In this document: in pieces, positions 7,944-18,169 of the stretch | Layout of the letters: every line of letters begins with the position of its first letter | Numbering within the stretch: the stretch's first letter is position 1 | Source: an uncultured Acidobacteriota bacterium | GTDB taxonomy: Bacteria > Acidobacteriota > Terriglobia > UBA7540 | Assembly: GCA_937900045.1 (NCBI GenBank) | Contig: CALCEB010000168.1 | Location: 1-63,825, forward strand | DNA: 63,825 bases | Direction: 5' to 3' | The notes under the pieces: model-generated | Seen by the model: the letters and a program-made list of their open reading frames with translations, nothing else | Database searches by the model: none | Told to the model about the DNA's origin: nothing | Translations under genes and position numbers: made by a program

Positions 7944-10802
7944 CTAATGCGTTTCCATAGTTTGCAGCAGAAGGCTCTCCTCCGCTTCTATATTGGTAAG
8001 GTTAAAGGCCTGGTTAATGATGATTTCCTGATTGATGGCATGGCGGCTGGACGAGCCTTCCGCCGGGCTCGAATTGCGGGGACGTCCCAGGTAGTGTAAT
8101 GGCCAGCGTCCCGCTATGAGGCGCGCAAGCTGCAAGCGCAAGAATTCCCACGCGCCCATGTTGCGCGGTTCCTCTTGCACCCAGACCACTTCTTCCAGCG
8201 CTGGATAGGAGTCCAACAACGCGTTTAGATCCGCTTCCGGAAAAGGATACGGCTCCTCAATGCGGGCAATCGCCACCGCCGGCTCCTCCGCGCGCCGCTT
8301 GCTGGAAACCAGGTCGATGTAAATCTTCCCACTGCACAAAATCAGCCGGCGAATCTCCCGCGCACGCTCGCGCGCCGGGAGGTCGTCGATCACCCGCTGG
8401 AACGCGCCTTCCGCAAGCTCCCGGGGCGTCGAAGCCGTCAGGGGATGGCGGAGGAGACTCTTCGGCGTCAGGATCACGAGTGGGAGCGGATCCGTCTTGA
8501 GCAGCAGCGCCTGCAAACGCAGGAGGTGGAAATATTGTGCGGCGGTTGTGCAATTGGCGATGCGGATGTTGGTGGCCGCCGCAAGTTGCAAGAACCGCTC
8601 CAATCGCGCGCTGGAATGGTCCGGGCCTTGGCCTTCATAGCCATGAGGCAGCAACATGACGAGTGACGGCGTCAAGCCCCACTTCGCCCGCGCTGACGAA
8701 ATAAATTCGTCGATCACGGTTTGCGCCCCGTTGATGAAGTCTCCATACTGCGCTTCCCACACCACGAACCGTTCCGGCGCCTGCACATTGCAACCGTACT
8801 CGAAACCGAGGGCGGCGTTTTCACTGAGGGGGCTGTTGTGAATCTCAAAGGAGGCGCGCGCCTGCGGCAGAGATTGCAAGGGCGTGTACGTCCTGCCGTT
8901 ATTGACATCATGCAAGACCGCGTGGCGGTGGCTGAACGTGCCCCGCTCCACATCCTGACCGGTCACGCGGATGGGAATCCCCTCTTCCAGAATGGTGGCC
9001 CAGGCCAACTCTTCGGCGGTGGCCCAGTCGATGGTGGGCGCTCCCGGATCATCAAAACTTTTGTGTCTTTTTTCCCGGAACCTTTCGATCTTCCGATGCA
9101 GCTCAAAACCCTCCGGTATTCGCAGAAGCTCCAAGTGGATCTCCTGCAACCGCTCCAGAGGCGCCGCCGTGCGCATGTGCCTTGCCGCTCCGGGCGGGGG
9201 CGGCGCGGGACGGGGTTCCACCAGTTGCCGTTCCGGCTCGAGGGAATTGAAAATGCTGCGCAACCGCTCGAGGTGCTTCTCAACAAATTGCTCCGCAACC
9301 CCCGCCTGAATGACTCCCCGGTCAAGCAGTTCCCTGGCCCAAATTTGACGCACCGTCGGATGCTCTTGAATCTTTTTGTACATCAGGGGCTGAGTGAACG
9401 CCGGCTCGTCACCCTCATTGTGTCCGTGACGGCGATAGCCGATGAGATCAATCACAAAATCCCTTTTAAAGTGGTGGCGGTAGGCAAACGCCAGCCGCGC
9501 GGCTTCGATGCAGGCTTCGGGGTTGTCCGCGTTCACATGCACAATCGGCACTCGAAAGCCGCGCGCCAGATCGCTGGCGTAAAGCGTGCTGCGCCCTTCC
9601 CCGGGACACGTGGTGAAGCCGATCTGATTGTTGGCGATGATGTGAATGGTGCCGCCGGTCTCATAGCCTTTCAGATGGAACATGTTGAGCGTCTCTGCCA
9701 CCACCCCCTGCCCCATGAAGGCGGCATCCCCATGAATCAGGATGGGGAGCGTGCGGGTGGGATTGAAGTGCGGCGCGCCGCCCTGGTCCGTGCGCGTTCC
9801 CGCCGCCCTCGCCATACCCTCCACAACAGGATTCACGGCCTCGAGGTGGCTGGGATTCGGCGCGAGAGAAATCATAAGCTCATGCGAGCCGTGATTGCGA
9901 ATGGCGTGATGCGCTCCAGAGTGATATTTCACGTCTCCCGTCCAACCCAGGTCTTCGCGAAACTTGCCTCCCCTCACCGGGTCCTTGAACTCCGCCAGAA
10001 TCTGCTCATAGGGTTTGTCCAGCACGTGCGCCAGAACGTTTAACCGCGCCCGGTGAGCCATACCGATCAGAATGTTGCTGAACCGCTCTACGGACGCAGC
10101 GTGGATGATCTCATCGAGCATCGGGATCAGCATACCGATCCCTTGAATCGAGAAGCGTGTTTTACCTGGGAAGGTGCGATCCAGAAACTGTTCAAAAGCG
10201 CCTTCCTGAGTGATTCGATCGAGCAGCGCGATTTCATCAATGGGCGCAACGGGCGGGCGAAACGTGCCGGACTCCGCGGCGGACTTCAGCCATTCCCTCT
10301 CCTCGGGTTCGCGAAGATGGGCGTAGTCGTAGCCCGTGGCCGCGCAATAGACTTTGCGGAGCGACTGAATAACTTCCAGCGCGTTGCGGGCTCCGTTGGC
10401 AATCGGGCCGGTGATGATGCCGGCGGGCAGGCGGCGCAGATCGTCGTCCGTCACGCCGTGATTTTCCGGGACCAATGAAGGATCCCCGTGCGGCGTGGAG
10501 CCCAGCGGGTCAAGATGGGCATCCAGATTGCCGAATTTGCGGATGGACTCTGCCAGGTTCACAGCTCCCACAATTTTTTCAACCGGCAACGCGCTTCCTG
10601 CTGCGGCGTAGGCTTCGCCATTCGCCGGAGACCCCACGCCGGGAAATGCCGCAGGTGGCTTGAGGGTTTCCTGCGGCGCGCCCCAACGCTCAAAAAAAGC
10701 CCGGACGCTGGAATCAACGGATGCCGGATCCTGGCGGAACTTTTCGTAAAGCTCCTCCACGTATCCAGCGTTAACTCCCTGAAATTCTCCCCAATCGATC
10801 AT
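7944..10802 (-). CDS. sucA: 2-Oxoglutarate dehydrogenase E1 component
   Basis: Thiamine-diphosphate decarboxylase of 952 residues, the usual length for SucA. The N-terminal WGEFQGVNAGYVEELYEKF segment is the E1o-specific extension that binds E2. The ThDP/Mg motif GDAAFMGQGVVAETLN, active-site SLAPNPSHLEAVNPV and GYRRHGHNEGDEPAFTQP are all seen, as are the C-terminal MLLPHGYEGQGPDHSSAR and VWVQEEPRNMGAW. It oxidatively decarboxylates 2-oxoglutarate and reductively succinylates the E2 lipoyl group. Divergent from aceE across a 292-bp repeat-bearing spacer. Confidence 0.96.
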   Translation of the reverse strand: MIDWGEFQGVNAGYVEELYEKFRQDPASVDSSVRAFFERWGAPQETLKPPAAFPGVGSPANGEAYAAAGSALPVEKIVGAVNLAESIRKFGNLDAHLDPLGSTPHGDPSLVPENHGVTDDDLRRLPAGIITGPIANGARNALEVIQSLRKVYCAATGYDYAHLREPEEREWLKSAAESGTFRPPVAPIDEIALLDRITQEGAFEQFLDRTFPGKTRFSIQGIGMLIPMLDEIIHAASVERFSNILIGMAHRARLNVLAHVLDKPYEQILAEFKDPVRGGKFREDLGWTGDVKYHSGAHHAIRNHGSHELMISLAPNPSHLEAVNPVVEGMARAAGTRTDQGGAPHFNPTRTLPILIHGDAAFMGQGVVAETLNMFHLKGYETGGTIHIIANNQIGFTTCPGEGRSTLYASDLARGFRVPIVHVNADNPEACIEAARLAFAYRHHFKRDFVIDLIGYRRHGHNEGDEPAFTQPLMYKKIQEHPTVRQIWARELLDRGVIQAGVAEQFVEKHLERLRSIFNSLEPERQLVEPRPAPPPPGAARHMRTAAPLERLQEIHLELLRIPEGFELHRKIERFREKRHKSFDDPGAPTIDWATAEELAWATILEEGIPIRVTGQDVERGTFSHRHAVLHDVNNGRTYTPLQSLPQARASFEIHNSPLSENAALGFEYGCNVQAPERFVVWEAQYGDFINGAQTVIDEFISSARAKWGLTPSLVMLLPHGYEGQGPDHSSARLERFLQLAAATNIRIANCTTAAQYFHLLRLQALLLKTDPLPLVILTPKSLLRHPLTASTPRELAEGAFQRVIDDLPARERAREIRRLILCSGKIYIDLVSSKRRAEEPAVAIARIEEPYPFPEADLNALLDSYPALEEVVWVQEEPRNMGAWEFLRLQLARLIAGRWPLHYLGRPRNSSPAEGSSSRHAINQEIIINQAFNLTNIEAEESLLLQTMETH

Positions 10803-10916
10803 GGGTTTATCCTACATGATGCGAGGCCCGCGATGAAGCCCTACAACGATTACATTACCATTAAGAGGGCGGGCGCGCGAGGGCTGGATAGTCCGCCGAC
10901 ACGGCTCTCTCTGTAG

Positions 10917-11026
10917 CGCGGGTGTCCTCACCCGCGTTTAGGATTCTGAGGACAAGGCTCGGATTAAATCAAACGCAGGTGGGGACACCTGCAAAAGTCG
11001 CGAGATCAATCGCAGGTGAGGACGCC
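10917..11026. repeat. Cluster of small hairpins with gtcctcaccc motif
   Basis: Within the 292-bp gap between sucA and aceE there are two perfect hairpins. gcgggt/acccgc lies at 10918-10935 and gcaggt/acctgc at 10975-10992, and a third related half copy (cgcaggtgaggacgcc) ends at 11026. They look like a degenerate dispersed palindromic repeat. An effect on the divergent promoters is possible but not shown. Confidence 0.6.
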
Positions 11027-11094
11027 GACGATTGTGAATTCGCCGCCCGCGTCATTATGATATTCTTGTTGTTTAAGGAGCCATCAACAAGAAA

Positions 11095-13773
11095 ATGAGT
11101 CAAACGAATCATACCCATACCCCGGAAGTGGAAACGATTGAGCGCAGAGAATGGCTGGAGTCGCTGGATTATGTGATGCAGGAGGGAGGCCCGCAGAGGG
11201 TTGAGAATCTACTTCAAACGCTGCGGCTCCACGCCCAGCGCGACGGAGTCAAGCTTCCCTACACCGCCAATACTCCTTACGTCAATACGATCCCGGTGTC
11301 TGAGCAACCCCCGTTTCCAGGCAGCCAGGAAATCGAAAGGCGAATCAAGAGCATCATCCGATGGAATGCGATGGCGATGGTGGTCCGGGCGAACCACGCC
11401 GAGGAGGGAATCGGCGGCCACATTTCCACTTACGCCTCAGCCGCGACGCTTTACGAAGTGGGCTTCAACCATTTTTTCCGTGCCCGGGGCAAGGACCGCA
11501 TCGGCGACATTGTGTATTTTCAGGGGCATGCATCGCCGGGTATGTATGCCAGGGCGTTTCTGGAAGGCCGCTTGACTTCGCGCCAGCTTGAGAATTTCCG
11601 GCGTGAATTGAAGGAAGGCGGCGGGCTCTCATCCTATCCTCATCCCTGGCTCATGCCTGAGTTTTGGGAGTTCCCCACCGTCTCCATGGGTCTGGGCCCC
11701 ATCATGGCAATTTACCAGGCTCACTTCTGCCACTATCTGCAGGATCGCGGCTTGAAAGAATTGGGCGACAGCAAAGTTTGGGCCTTTCTGGGCGACGGCG
11801 AAACCGACGAACCGGAGACCCTGGGCGCGATTTCCCTGGCGGCACGCGAAAAGCTGGACAACCTGATCTTCGTGGTGAACTGCAACTTGCAGCGTCTGGA
11901 TGGTCCGGTGCGCGGCAACGGCAGCATCATCCAGGAACTGGAGGCCGGATTCCGGGGCGCCGGATGGAACGCGATCAAGGTGATTTGGGGCAGTGATTGG
12001 GATCCGCTGTTTGAAAAAGACAATGATGGACTGCTTGTCAAGCGGATGGGTGAAATCGTGGACGGGCAATGGCAGAAATATTCCGTGGAATCCGGTAAAT
12101 ACTTCCGGGAGCATTTCTTCGGAACCGATCCCCGGCTGCTGGCCATGGTAAAGAACTATTCGGACGACCAGTTGGGCCGCATGAGGCTCGGAGGACACGA
12201 TCCCAAGAAGATCTACGCGGCGTACAAGGCTGCGGTTGAACACAAGGGATCACCCACCGTGATCCTGGCCCGGACGATCAAGGGTTACGGCCTGGGCGAA
12301 AGCGGCGAAGGCAAGAACATTACCCACCAGCAGAAGAAGCTGAATGACGAAGAGGTCAAACGCTTCCGCACGCGCTTCGGGATACCCATCTCGGATGACG
12401 AAGTGGCGGAAGCGCCATTTTACAAGCCCGCCGAAAACAGCACGGAGATGCAATATCTGCATCAGCGCCGCCAGGAACTGGGAGGCTACATTCCCTCACG
12501 AGTGGTGCTGGCTCCGGCAATCAAACCGCCCGCCGAAAGCCTTTTTGAGGAATTCTACGAAGGCACCAGTGACCGCGGCGTCTCCACCACCATGGTTTTT
12601 GTCCGTATTCTGGCAAAACTGCTGAAGGACAAAGAGCTGGGTAAGCTGATTGTGCCCATTGTTCCGGATGAGGCGCGAACTTTCGGCATGGAGGCGCTGT
12701 TCCGCCAGGTGGGAATCTACTCTCATGCCGGGCAACTTTACGAGCCGGTGGACCGGGACACGCTGCTCTATTACAAAGAGGCCCAGAATGGCCAGATTAT
12801 GGAGGAAGGCATCACCGAGGCCGGATCGATTTCCTCCTTTATCGCCGCAGGCAGCGCTTACGCCATTCACGGAATCAACACCATCCCATTTTTTATTTAC
12901 TACTCGATGTTTGGACTGCAAAGGGTGGGCGACCTGGTTTGGGCCGCTGGAGATTCCCGTTGCCGGGGATTCCTGGTGGGTGGAACAGCGGGCAGAACGA
13001 CGCTTTCCGGCGAAGGATTGCAGCACCAGGACGGAAACAGCCATCTGCTGGCTTATCCCGTCCCCAATCTAGTGGCTTATGATCCGGCCTTCGCTTTCGA
13101 ACTCGCCGTGATTATCCACGATGGCATTCGCCGCATGTACAAGGAACGGGAAAGTATTTTCTACTACTTGACGGTGATGAACGAGCAATATCCCATGCCG
13201 GCCATGCCCAAAGATGCCAAGGAAGGGATTCTGAAGGGGATGTACTTGTTCAGAGCTTCTGCCAAGAAGGGCGCCAAGCTGCGCGCCCAACTGTTGGGCA
13301 GCGGCGCTATCCTGAACGAAGCCTTGAAGGCCCAGCAACTATTGGAAGAGAAGTATGGCGTCGCAGCCGATGTGTGGAGCGTCACCAGCTACAAAGAGTT
13401 GTACCGCGATGGCCATGCGGTGGAACGCTGGAATATGTTGCATCCCACGGAGAAGCCGCGCGCTCCATATGTGACCCAGTGCTTGGCGGACACCGAAGGC
13501 GTGGTGGTGGCAGCGTCGGATTACGTCAAGGCGCTGCCCGATTCCGTCTCCCGGTGGTCGCCGCGACCGGTTGCATCGCTCGGGACCGACGGTTTCGGAC
13601 GAAGCGAAGGCCGCAAGTCGCTGCGCGATTTCTTCGAAGTCGATTCGAGGTTCATTACACTGGCCGCTCTTTCTGCGCTGGCGCGCGAGCAAAAGGTGAA
13701 GCCTGAAGTGGTGGAAAAAGCCCTCAAGGACCTCGAAATCAATCCTGAAAGACCCATTCCTGTGAACTCGTAA
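11095..13773 (+). CDS. aceE: Pyruvate dehydrogenase E1, homodimeric type
   Basis: Large single-chain E1 of 892 residues like the gammaproteobacterial AceE, rather than the two-subunit alpha/beta form. Signatures are ANHAEEGIGGHISTYASAATLYEVG, the ThDP motif GDGETDEPETLGAIS followed by NLIFVVNCNLQRLDGPVRGN, and the active-site histidine region FQGHASPGMYARAFLEGR. It decarboxylates pyruvate and acetylates the lipoyl domain of AceF. AAGGAG lies upstream of ATG 11095. First gene of aceE-aceF-lpd; the gap to aceF is only 15 bp. Confidence 0.96.
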   Translation: MSQTNHTHTPEVETIERREWLESLDYVMQEGGPQRVENLLQTLRLHAQRDGVKLPYTANTPYVNTIPVSEQPPFPGSQEIERRIKSIIRWNAMAMVVRANHAEEGIGGHISTYASAATLYEVGFNHFFRARGKDRIGDIVYFQGHASPGMYARAFLEGRLTSRQLENFRRELKEGGGLSSYPHPWLMPEFWEFPTVSMGLGPIMAIYQAHFCHYLQDRGLKELGDSKVWAFLGDGETDEPETLGAISLAAREKLDNLIFVVNCNLQRLDGPVRGNGSIIQELEAGFRGAGWNAIKVIWGSDWDPLFEKDNDGLLVKRMGEIVDGQWQKYSVESGKYFREHFFGTDPRLLAMVKNYSDDQLGRMRLGGHDPKKIYAAYKAAVEHKGSPTVILARTIKGYGLGESGEGKNITHQQKKLNDEEVKRFRTRFGIPISDDEVAEAPFYKPAENSTEMQYLHQRRQELGGYIPSRVVLAPAIKPPAESLFEEFYEGTSDRGVSTTMVFVRILAKLLKDKELGKLIVPIVPDEARTFGMEALFRQVGIYSHAGQLYEPVDRDTLLYYKEAQNGQIMEEGITEAGSISSFIAAGSAYAIHGINTIPFFIYYSMFGLQRVGDLVWAAGDSRCRGFLVGGTAGRTTLSGEGLQHQDGNSHLLAYPVPNLVAYDPAFAFELAVIIHDGIRRMYKERESIFYYLTVMNEQYPMPAMPKDAKEGILKGMYLFRASAKKGAKLRAQLLGSGAILNEALKAQQLLEEKYGVAADVWSVTSYKELYRDGHAVERWNMLHPTEKPRAPYVTQCLADTEGVVVAASDYVKALPDSVSRWSPRPVASLGTDGFGRSEGRKSLRDFFEVDSRFITLAALSALAREQKVKPEVVEKALKDLEINPERPIPVNS

Positions 13774-13788
13774 AAGGTAGATACATCA

Positions 13789-15192
13789 ATGGCAACTGAA
13801 TTCAGAATTCCTGAGCTCGGCGAGAATATCAAATCCGGCGATTTGGTGAAGATTCTCGTCAAAGTCGGGGACACCATTGAAGTCGATCAACCCGTGATTG
13901 AGCTCGAGACGGACAAAGCCACGGTGGAAGTTCCGTCCCCGGTGAGCGGCGTCATTCAGCAAATCAACGTCCAAGAGGGCGAAAAGGTCAAGGTGGGCCA
14001 ATTGGTCCTGACTGTGAATGGCGCAGGTGAAACCACCAAGTCCGCTGAAAAGCCGTCCATGGAACAAAAATCCGAGCAACAAGCTTCCTCCGCCAAAAGA
14101 GAGACAGCAAAACAAGAGACGGAAGAATCCGCAGACACTCGCCCCGCTGAAGCCAAACCTCAAGAGACCTCTTCCAAGACTTCTGCTGAACAGGCCGAAA
14201 CTCCTCATGCTGAAGCCGGCGCGATGGAGACTCCGGCAACGCCATCTGCTGCCGCCCGGGCTGAACCCGACGGTGATCTCGAGGTGGAGGGAGGCGTTCC
14301 CGTGCCTGCCGCGCCGTCGGTTCGAAGAATGGCCCGAGAATTGGGCATAGATGTCAGGCAGGTCCACGGATCCGGTCCGGGAGGCAGGATCAATGCCGAG
14401 GATGTAACTCTCTTCGCAAAGAGCATTATCACGGGAATATCGGCAAGGCCCGGAATGGCCGCGCCACCGCTCCCGGATTTTTCCCGTTGGGGCGCCGTCG
14501 AACGGCGGAAGATGTCTAATGTCCGCCGCAGCACCGCGGAACATTTAAGCCAGGCATGGAACTCGATCCCGCACGTTACACAACACGACGAGACGGATAT
14601 CACCCACCTGGAAGAATTGCGCAAACAGTTTGGCGCCCTGGCAGAGGCGGGCGGCGGCAAGCTAACCGTTACCGCAGTGGCGCTGAAGGTGGCAGCGTCG
14701 GCGTTGCGAGTGTTCCCGCAGTTTGCAGCGAGCGTCGATCCGGCGGCAAGCGAGGTGGTTTACAAGAAGTATTGCCACATCGGGGTGGCAGTGGACACGG
14801 ACCGGGGATTGCTCGTTCCGGTGGTCCGCGACGTGGACCGCAAGAACATCCTCCAGCTTTCATCAGAGCTTTCCAAGCTGGCCGCCAAGGCACGGGACAA
14901 GAAACTGGGCCTGGAAGAGATGGAGGGCGGCGTCTTCACCATTACCAACCTCGGCGGCATCGGCGGCACCGCTTTCACGCCCATCGTTAATCTTCCCGAA
15001 GTGGCGATTCTCGGGATGTCACGCGCTTCCATCAAGCCTCGCTACCGGGAGGGCAAGTTTGAACCGCGGCTGATGTTGCCGCTTTCGCTTTCCTACGATC
15101 ACCGGCTGATTGACGGAGCGGATGCGGCGAGGTTCCTGCGCTGGGTGGCCGAGGCGCTGGAGCAGCCGTTTCTTCTGCCCCTGCAGGGCTGA
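13789..15192 (+). CDS. aceF: Pyruvate dehydrogenase E2, dihydrolipoyl acetyltransferase
   Basis: 467 residues with one lipoyl domain (about 1-78; lysine in ETDKATVEV), a long charged Glu/Ala/Thr linker, a peripheral-subunit-binding domain (PSVRRMARELGIDVRQV, about 178-210) and a catalytic domain (about 240-467) with YDHRLIDGADAARFL holding the active-site histidine. The E. coli enzyme has three lipoyl domains; this one has a single domain, which is common outside enterobacteria. It passes acetyl groups to CoA. Located between aceE and lpd in one apparent operon. Confidence 0.94.
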   Translation: MATEFRIPELGENIKSGDLVKILVKVGDTIEVDQPVIELETDKATVEVPSPVSGVIQQINVQEGEKVKVGQLVLTVNGAGETTKSAEKPSMEQKSEQQASSAKRETAKQETEESADTRPAEAKPQETSSKTSAEQAETPHAEAGAMETPATPSAAARAEPDGDLEVEGGVPVPAAPSVRRMARELGIDVRQVHGSGPGGRINAEDVTLFAKSIITGISARPGMAAPPLPDFSRWGAVERRKMSNVRRSTAEHLSQAWNSIPHVTQHDETDITHLEELRKQFGALAEAGGGKLTVTAVALKVAASALRVFPQFAASVDPAASEVVYKKYCHIGVAVDTDRGLLVPVVRDVDRKNILQLSSELSKLAAKARDKKLGLEEMEGGVFTITNLGGIGGTAFTPIVNLPEVAILGMSRASIKPRYREGKFEPRLMLPLSLSYDHRLIDGADAARFLRWVAEALEQPFLLPLQG

Positions 15193-15255
15193 CCCGTCCA
15201 TCCCATCCCCTATTCCAGCACGAAGAATTCAAGAAGCGAGGCGAAGAGCCAAGAG

Positions 15256-16677
15256 ATGAGCGAAACTTCCACGGAACTTGTTGTGATGGGCGCAGGACCC
15301 GGCGGTTACGCCGCGGCATTCCTGGGTGCTGACCTGGGCATGAAGGTCACACTGATCGGGACGGACAAAAACCCCGGCGGTGTCTGCCTTTACCAGGGCT
15401 GCATTCCTTCCAAGGCTTTGCTCCACGTGGCCAAGCTGCTCCATGAAACCAAGCAGGCGGCCGATTGGGGTATTCGCTTCGCCGAGCCTAAGATTGAATT
15501 GGATAAGCTTCGCGGCTGGAAGCAGTCGGTGGTGAATAAACTCACGGGCGGCTTGGGCATGTTAAGCAAACAGCGGTCCGTCCGTTATGTTCAGGGCGAG
15601 GCTGCATTTCTGGATTCGCAGACCCTCAACATCAAGCGTAGCGAGGGCGGTGAGGAGAAACTCGCTTTTAAGCACGCCATTATCGCGACGGGATCGCGGC
15701 CCGCCAAGGTCTCGGGGCTTTCGCTCGAGAGTGACCGGATTCTGGATTCAACCTCCGCGCTTGACTTGCCCGATGTCCCCAAAACCCTGTTGGTGATTGG
15801 AGGCGGCTACATTGGCCTGGAGCTTGGAACAGTTTACGCATCGCTTGGCACAAAAGTCACGGTGGTGGAAATGACGGAAGGCTTGCTGCCGGGCGTCGAC
15901 CGCGACCTGGTCCTGCACCTCTCGAAACGCCTGGAGAAAATTTTCGATGCCATCCTGCTAAACACCAAGGTCGCCGCCATGACCGAAGAAGCCAAAGGTG
16001 TTCGCGTCAAGCTGGAGGGCGAGGGCGCAAATAAGCCTGAGATGATGTTTGAGAAAGTGCTGGTGTCGGTTGGCCGAAAGCCCAATTCTGATATCCCCGG
16101 GCTAGAAAAAACCGGCGTGAAAGTAAACACCAGAGGTTTCATCCAGATTAACGCGCAGCGGCGGACGGACGAGCCGGCCATTTATGCCATTGGCGACGTG
16201 GCCGGTGAGCCCATGCTGGCGCACAAAGCCACGCATGAAGGGCGAACCGCTGTTGAAGCAATTACCGGTCACAAGGTCGCGTTTGAGCCGCGCGCCATCC
16301 CCGCCGTTGTCTTCACCGATCCGGAAATCGCCTGGTGTGGCTTGACGGAGACCCAGGCGCAGGCGGAGAACCGCAAAGTGGCGATTGCACGATTCCCCTG
16401 GGCGGCTTCTGGCCGCGCTGCCACACTGGACCGCAGTGACGGCGTGACAAAGCTGGTGATCGATCCTGCGACGGAACGGATTCTGGGCGTTGGCATCGCC
16501 GGGCCGGGAGCGGGCGAACTGATTGCCGAAGGCGTACTGGCGGTGGAGATGGCGGCGCTCGCGACGGATGTGGCCCTCAGCATCCATCCGCACCCGACAC
16601 TCTCCGAAACCGTGATGAACGCCGCCGAAGTCTTTTTCGGAACGGCCACTGATTTCTACCGGCCCAAAAAGGGCTGA
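15256..16677 (+). CDS. lpd: Dihydrolipoyl dehydrogenase (E3)
   Basis: FAD-disulfide oxidoreductase of 473 residues. It has the N-terminal FAD dinucleotide fold GAGPGGYAAAF, the redox disulfide GGVCLYQGCIPSKALL, the NAD-binding GGGYIGLELG (about 177-186), the second FAD motif YAIGDVAGEPMLAHKA and the C-terminal dimer-interface HPHPTLSE with the catalytic His-Glu pair. It reoxidises dihydrolipoamide with NAD+. Being the only E3 in view and lying beside both complexes, it probably serves pyruvate and 2-oxoglutarate dehydrogenases. The gap to aceF is 63 bp. Confidence 0.95.
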   Translation: MSETSTELVVMGAGPGGYAAAFLGADLGMKVTLIGTDKNPGGVCLYQGCIPSKALLHVAKLLHETKQAADWGIRFAEPKIELDKLRGWKQSVVNKLTGGLGMLSKQRSVRYVQGEAAFLDSQTLNIKRSEGGEEKLAFKHAIIATGSRPAKVSGLSLESDRILDSTSALDLPDVPKTLLVIGGGYIGLELGTVYASLGTKVTVVEMTEGLLPGVDRDLVLHLSKRLEKIFDAILLNTKVAAMTEEAKGVRVKLEGEGANKPEMMFEKVLVSVGRKPNSDIPGLEKTGVKVNTRGFIQINAQRRTDEPAIYAIGDVAGEPMLAHKATHEGRTAVEAITGHKVAFEPRAIPAVVFTDPEIAWCGLTETQAQAENRKVAIARFPWAASGRAATLDRSDGVTKLVIDPATERILGVGIAGPGAGELIAEGVLAVEMAALATDVALSIHPHPTLSETVMNAAEVFFGTATDFYRPKKG

Positions 16678-16747
16678 ACCCCCGCCCTGCTTTGTGGAGG
16701 TCAGCGCCCCGGTTCACCCGGCAAAACCCTGACGCAACGCGCGCCCA

Positions 16748-18169
16748 TCATTCAACCGGCTGGATCGTCAACCCGAAGGGTTCGAGTTGCTGCTGAATCA
16801 CACTCTGCTTGCCGACGGCAACAATCGTTTGCCGGGAAGCCGGGAAGTATTTGCGCCCAGCCTGATCCACTTCTGCTGCCGTCACCTTCTGAATCTTGGC
16901 GCTTTCTTCGCCAATTTCCTCCGGCGGCAACCCCTCCATCCAAAGAGACGCGAGCCGCTGCGCAACGGCTCCCTGCAACTGATACTCGATGGCCCGAATA
17001 CCGGTCAGGTAACGCTTGGCGCGAGTCAGTTCTTCAGGCTCCGGACTGGTGGTGGCCATGCGGTTCAACTGATAAAAAATCTCATTCAGGCTCGCTCCGG
17101 TCACGGCATTGCGTACGCTGGCGCTCGTCTTCAACACACCTGCCTCGCGGCGCTCCTCGACGTAGGCCCCCGGGGAATAGGTGTAACCTTTGTCCTCGCG
17201 GATGTCGTTCACCAGACGCGAGCCGAACATTCCACCGTAGACGGCATTGGCCACCTCAGTCGCTTCAAAATCGCCAGAAGACTCCAGAGGGCCAAAGGCG
17301 CCCAGCAAGAATGCCGTCTGCACCGATCCTTTGCGAGGAACCAGAAAGACGCCATGCGGGTTATTCTCCGCCGGTTGGGAAGCCGAGGCAAGGGGCGGCT
17401 GCGCCGGTGCGCTCCAGTGGCCTAGCGCCTTTTGAACTTCGGCGGTCATCGTGTCCGCATCGAAATCACCCACTGCGACCAGGATCGCCTGGTCCGGCCT
17501 GAAGCGTATTGCGTAAGCATGGCGCAGTTCTTCCGGCGTCGTAGCGGCAATGGAAGCTTGCGTTAGCGAAGTAACACTGTAGGGGTGGCCGCCGAAGATC
17601 TCCTTGGCCAAAGTGCGGCTGGCAAGGAAGGATGGCTCCGCCTCCGCAGCGCGGAGGGAATCGGCCTCATTGCGCTTGACAAGAGCCACTTCGTTATTGG
17701 GGAACGTGGCGCCCTCCAGGACGTCACTCAGAGTGTCCAGCGTGGACGAGGCGCGCGACGCCAGGACGCTGATCATCATGACCGTAAAATCAGCGTGCGC
17801 GCCTCCGGTTAGATCACCGCCGTCACGCTGGAAGGCTTCTGCAATCTGGCGGGCGTTTCGGGTTTTCGTTCCCTGGTCAATCGTATCCATCAAAAGCTTT
17901 GAGAAACCGGGCCGGTCTTGAGCGTCCGAGGCCATGCCGCTTCTTACCGCAATAGCAAAAGACACTTTTGGAAACCCAGGGCGCGGAACCATCCATAGCG
18001 TAAGCCCGTTCGCCAGACGTTTCTGGACGACTTGTGGCCCGCGAAACGGAACCAGCGGACCGTAGGCTGGCAGGTTTTCCGGCAGTGGCGGCTCCTTCTC
18101 TTGCGCCCATGCGGCTGGGAGAATCATCAGCCCGGCGAGGACCAACATCGTGGCGCGTATCAACTTCAT
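16748..18169 (-). CDS. M16-family peptidase homologue, non-catalytic partner
   Basis: 473 residues with a signal peptide (MLVLAGLMILPAAWAQ) and two M16 peptidase domains (about 45-215 and 220-420). At the place where the zinc motif HxxEH should stand it reads GFSKLLMDTIDQGT, so it cannot bind catalytic zinc. Such inactive subunits pair with an active M16 partner, which is encoded immediately upstream with a one-base stop/start overlap (TAATG). Conserved M16 features remain (AEAEPSFLAS, FGGHPYSVTS, GDFDAD). Probably a periplasmic heterodimer that degrades or processes peptides; the substrate is unknown. Confidence 0.88.
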   Translation of the reverse strand: MKLIRATMLVLAGLMILPAAWAQEKEPPLPENLPAYGPLVPFRGPQVVQKRLANGLTLWMVPRPGFPKVSFAIAVRSGMASDAQDRPGFSKLLMDTIDQGTKTRNARQIAEAFQRDGGDLTGGAHADFTVMMISVLASRASSTLDTLSDVLEGATFPNNEVALVKRNEADSLRAAEAEPSFLASRTLAKEIFGGHPYSVTSLTQASIAATTPEELRHAYAIRFRPDQAILVAVGDFDADTMTAEVQKALGHWSAPAQPPLASASQPAENNPHGVFLVPRKGSVQTAFLLGAFGPLESSGDFEATEVANAVYGGMFGSRLVNDIREDKGYTYSPGAYVEERREAGVLKTSASVRNAVTGASLNEIFYQLNRMATTSPEPEELTRAKRYLTGIRAIEYQLQGAVAQRLASLWMEGLPPEEIGEESAKIQKVTAAEVDQAGRKYFPASRQTIVAVGKQSVIQQQLEPFGLTIQPVE

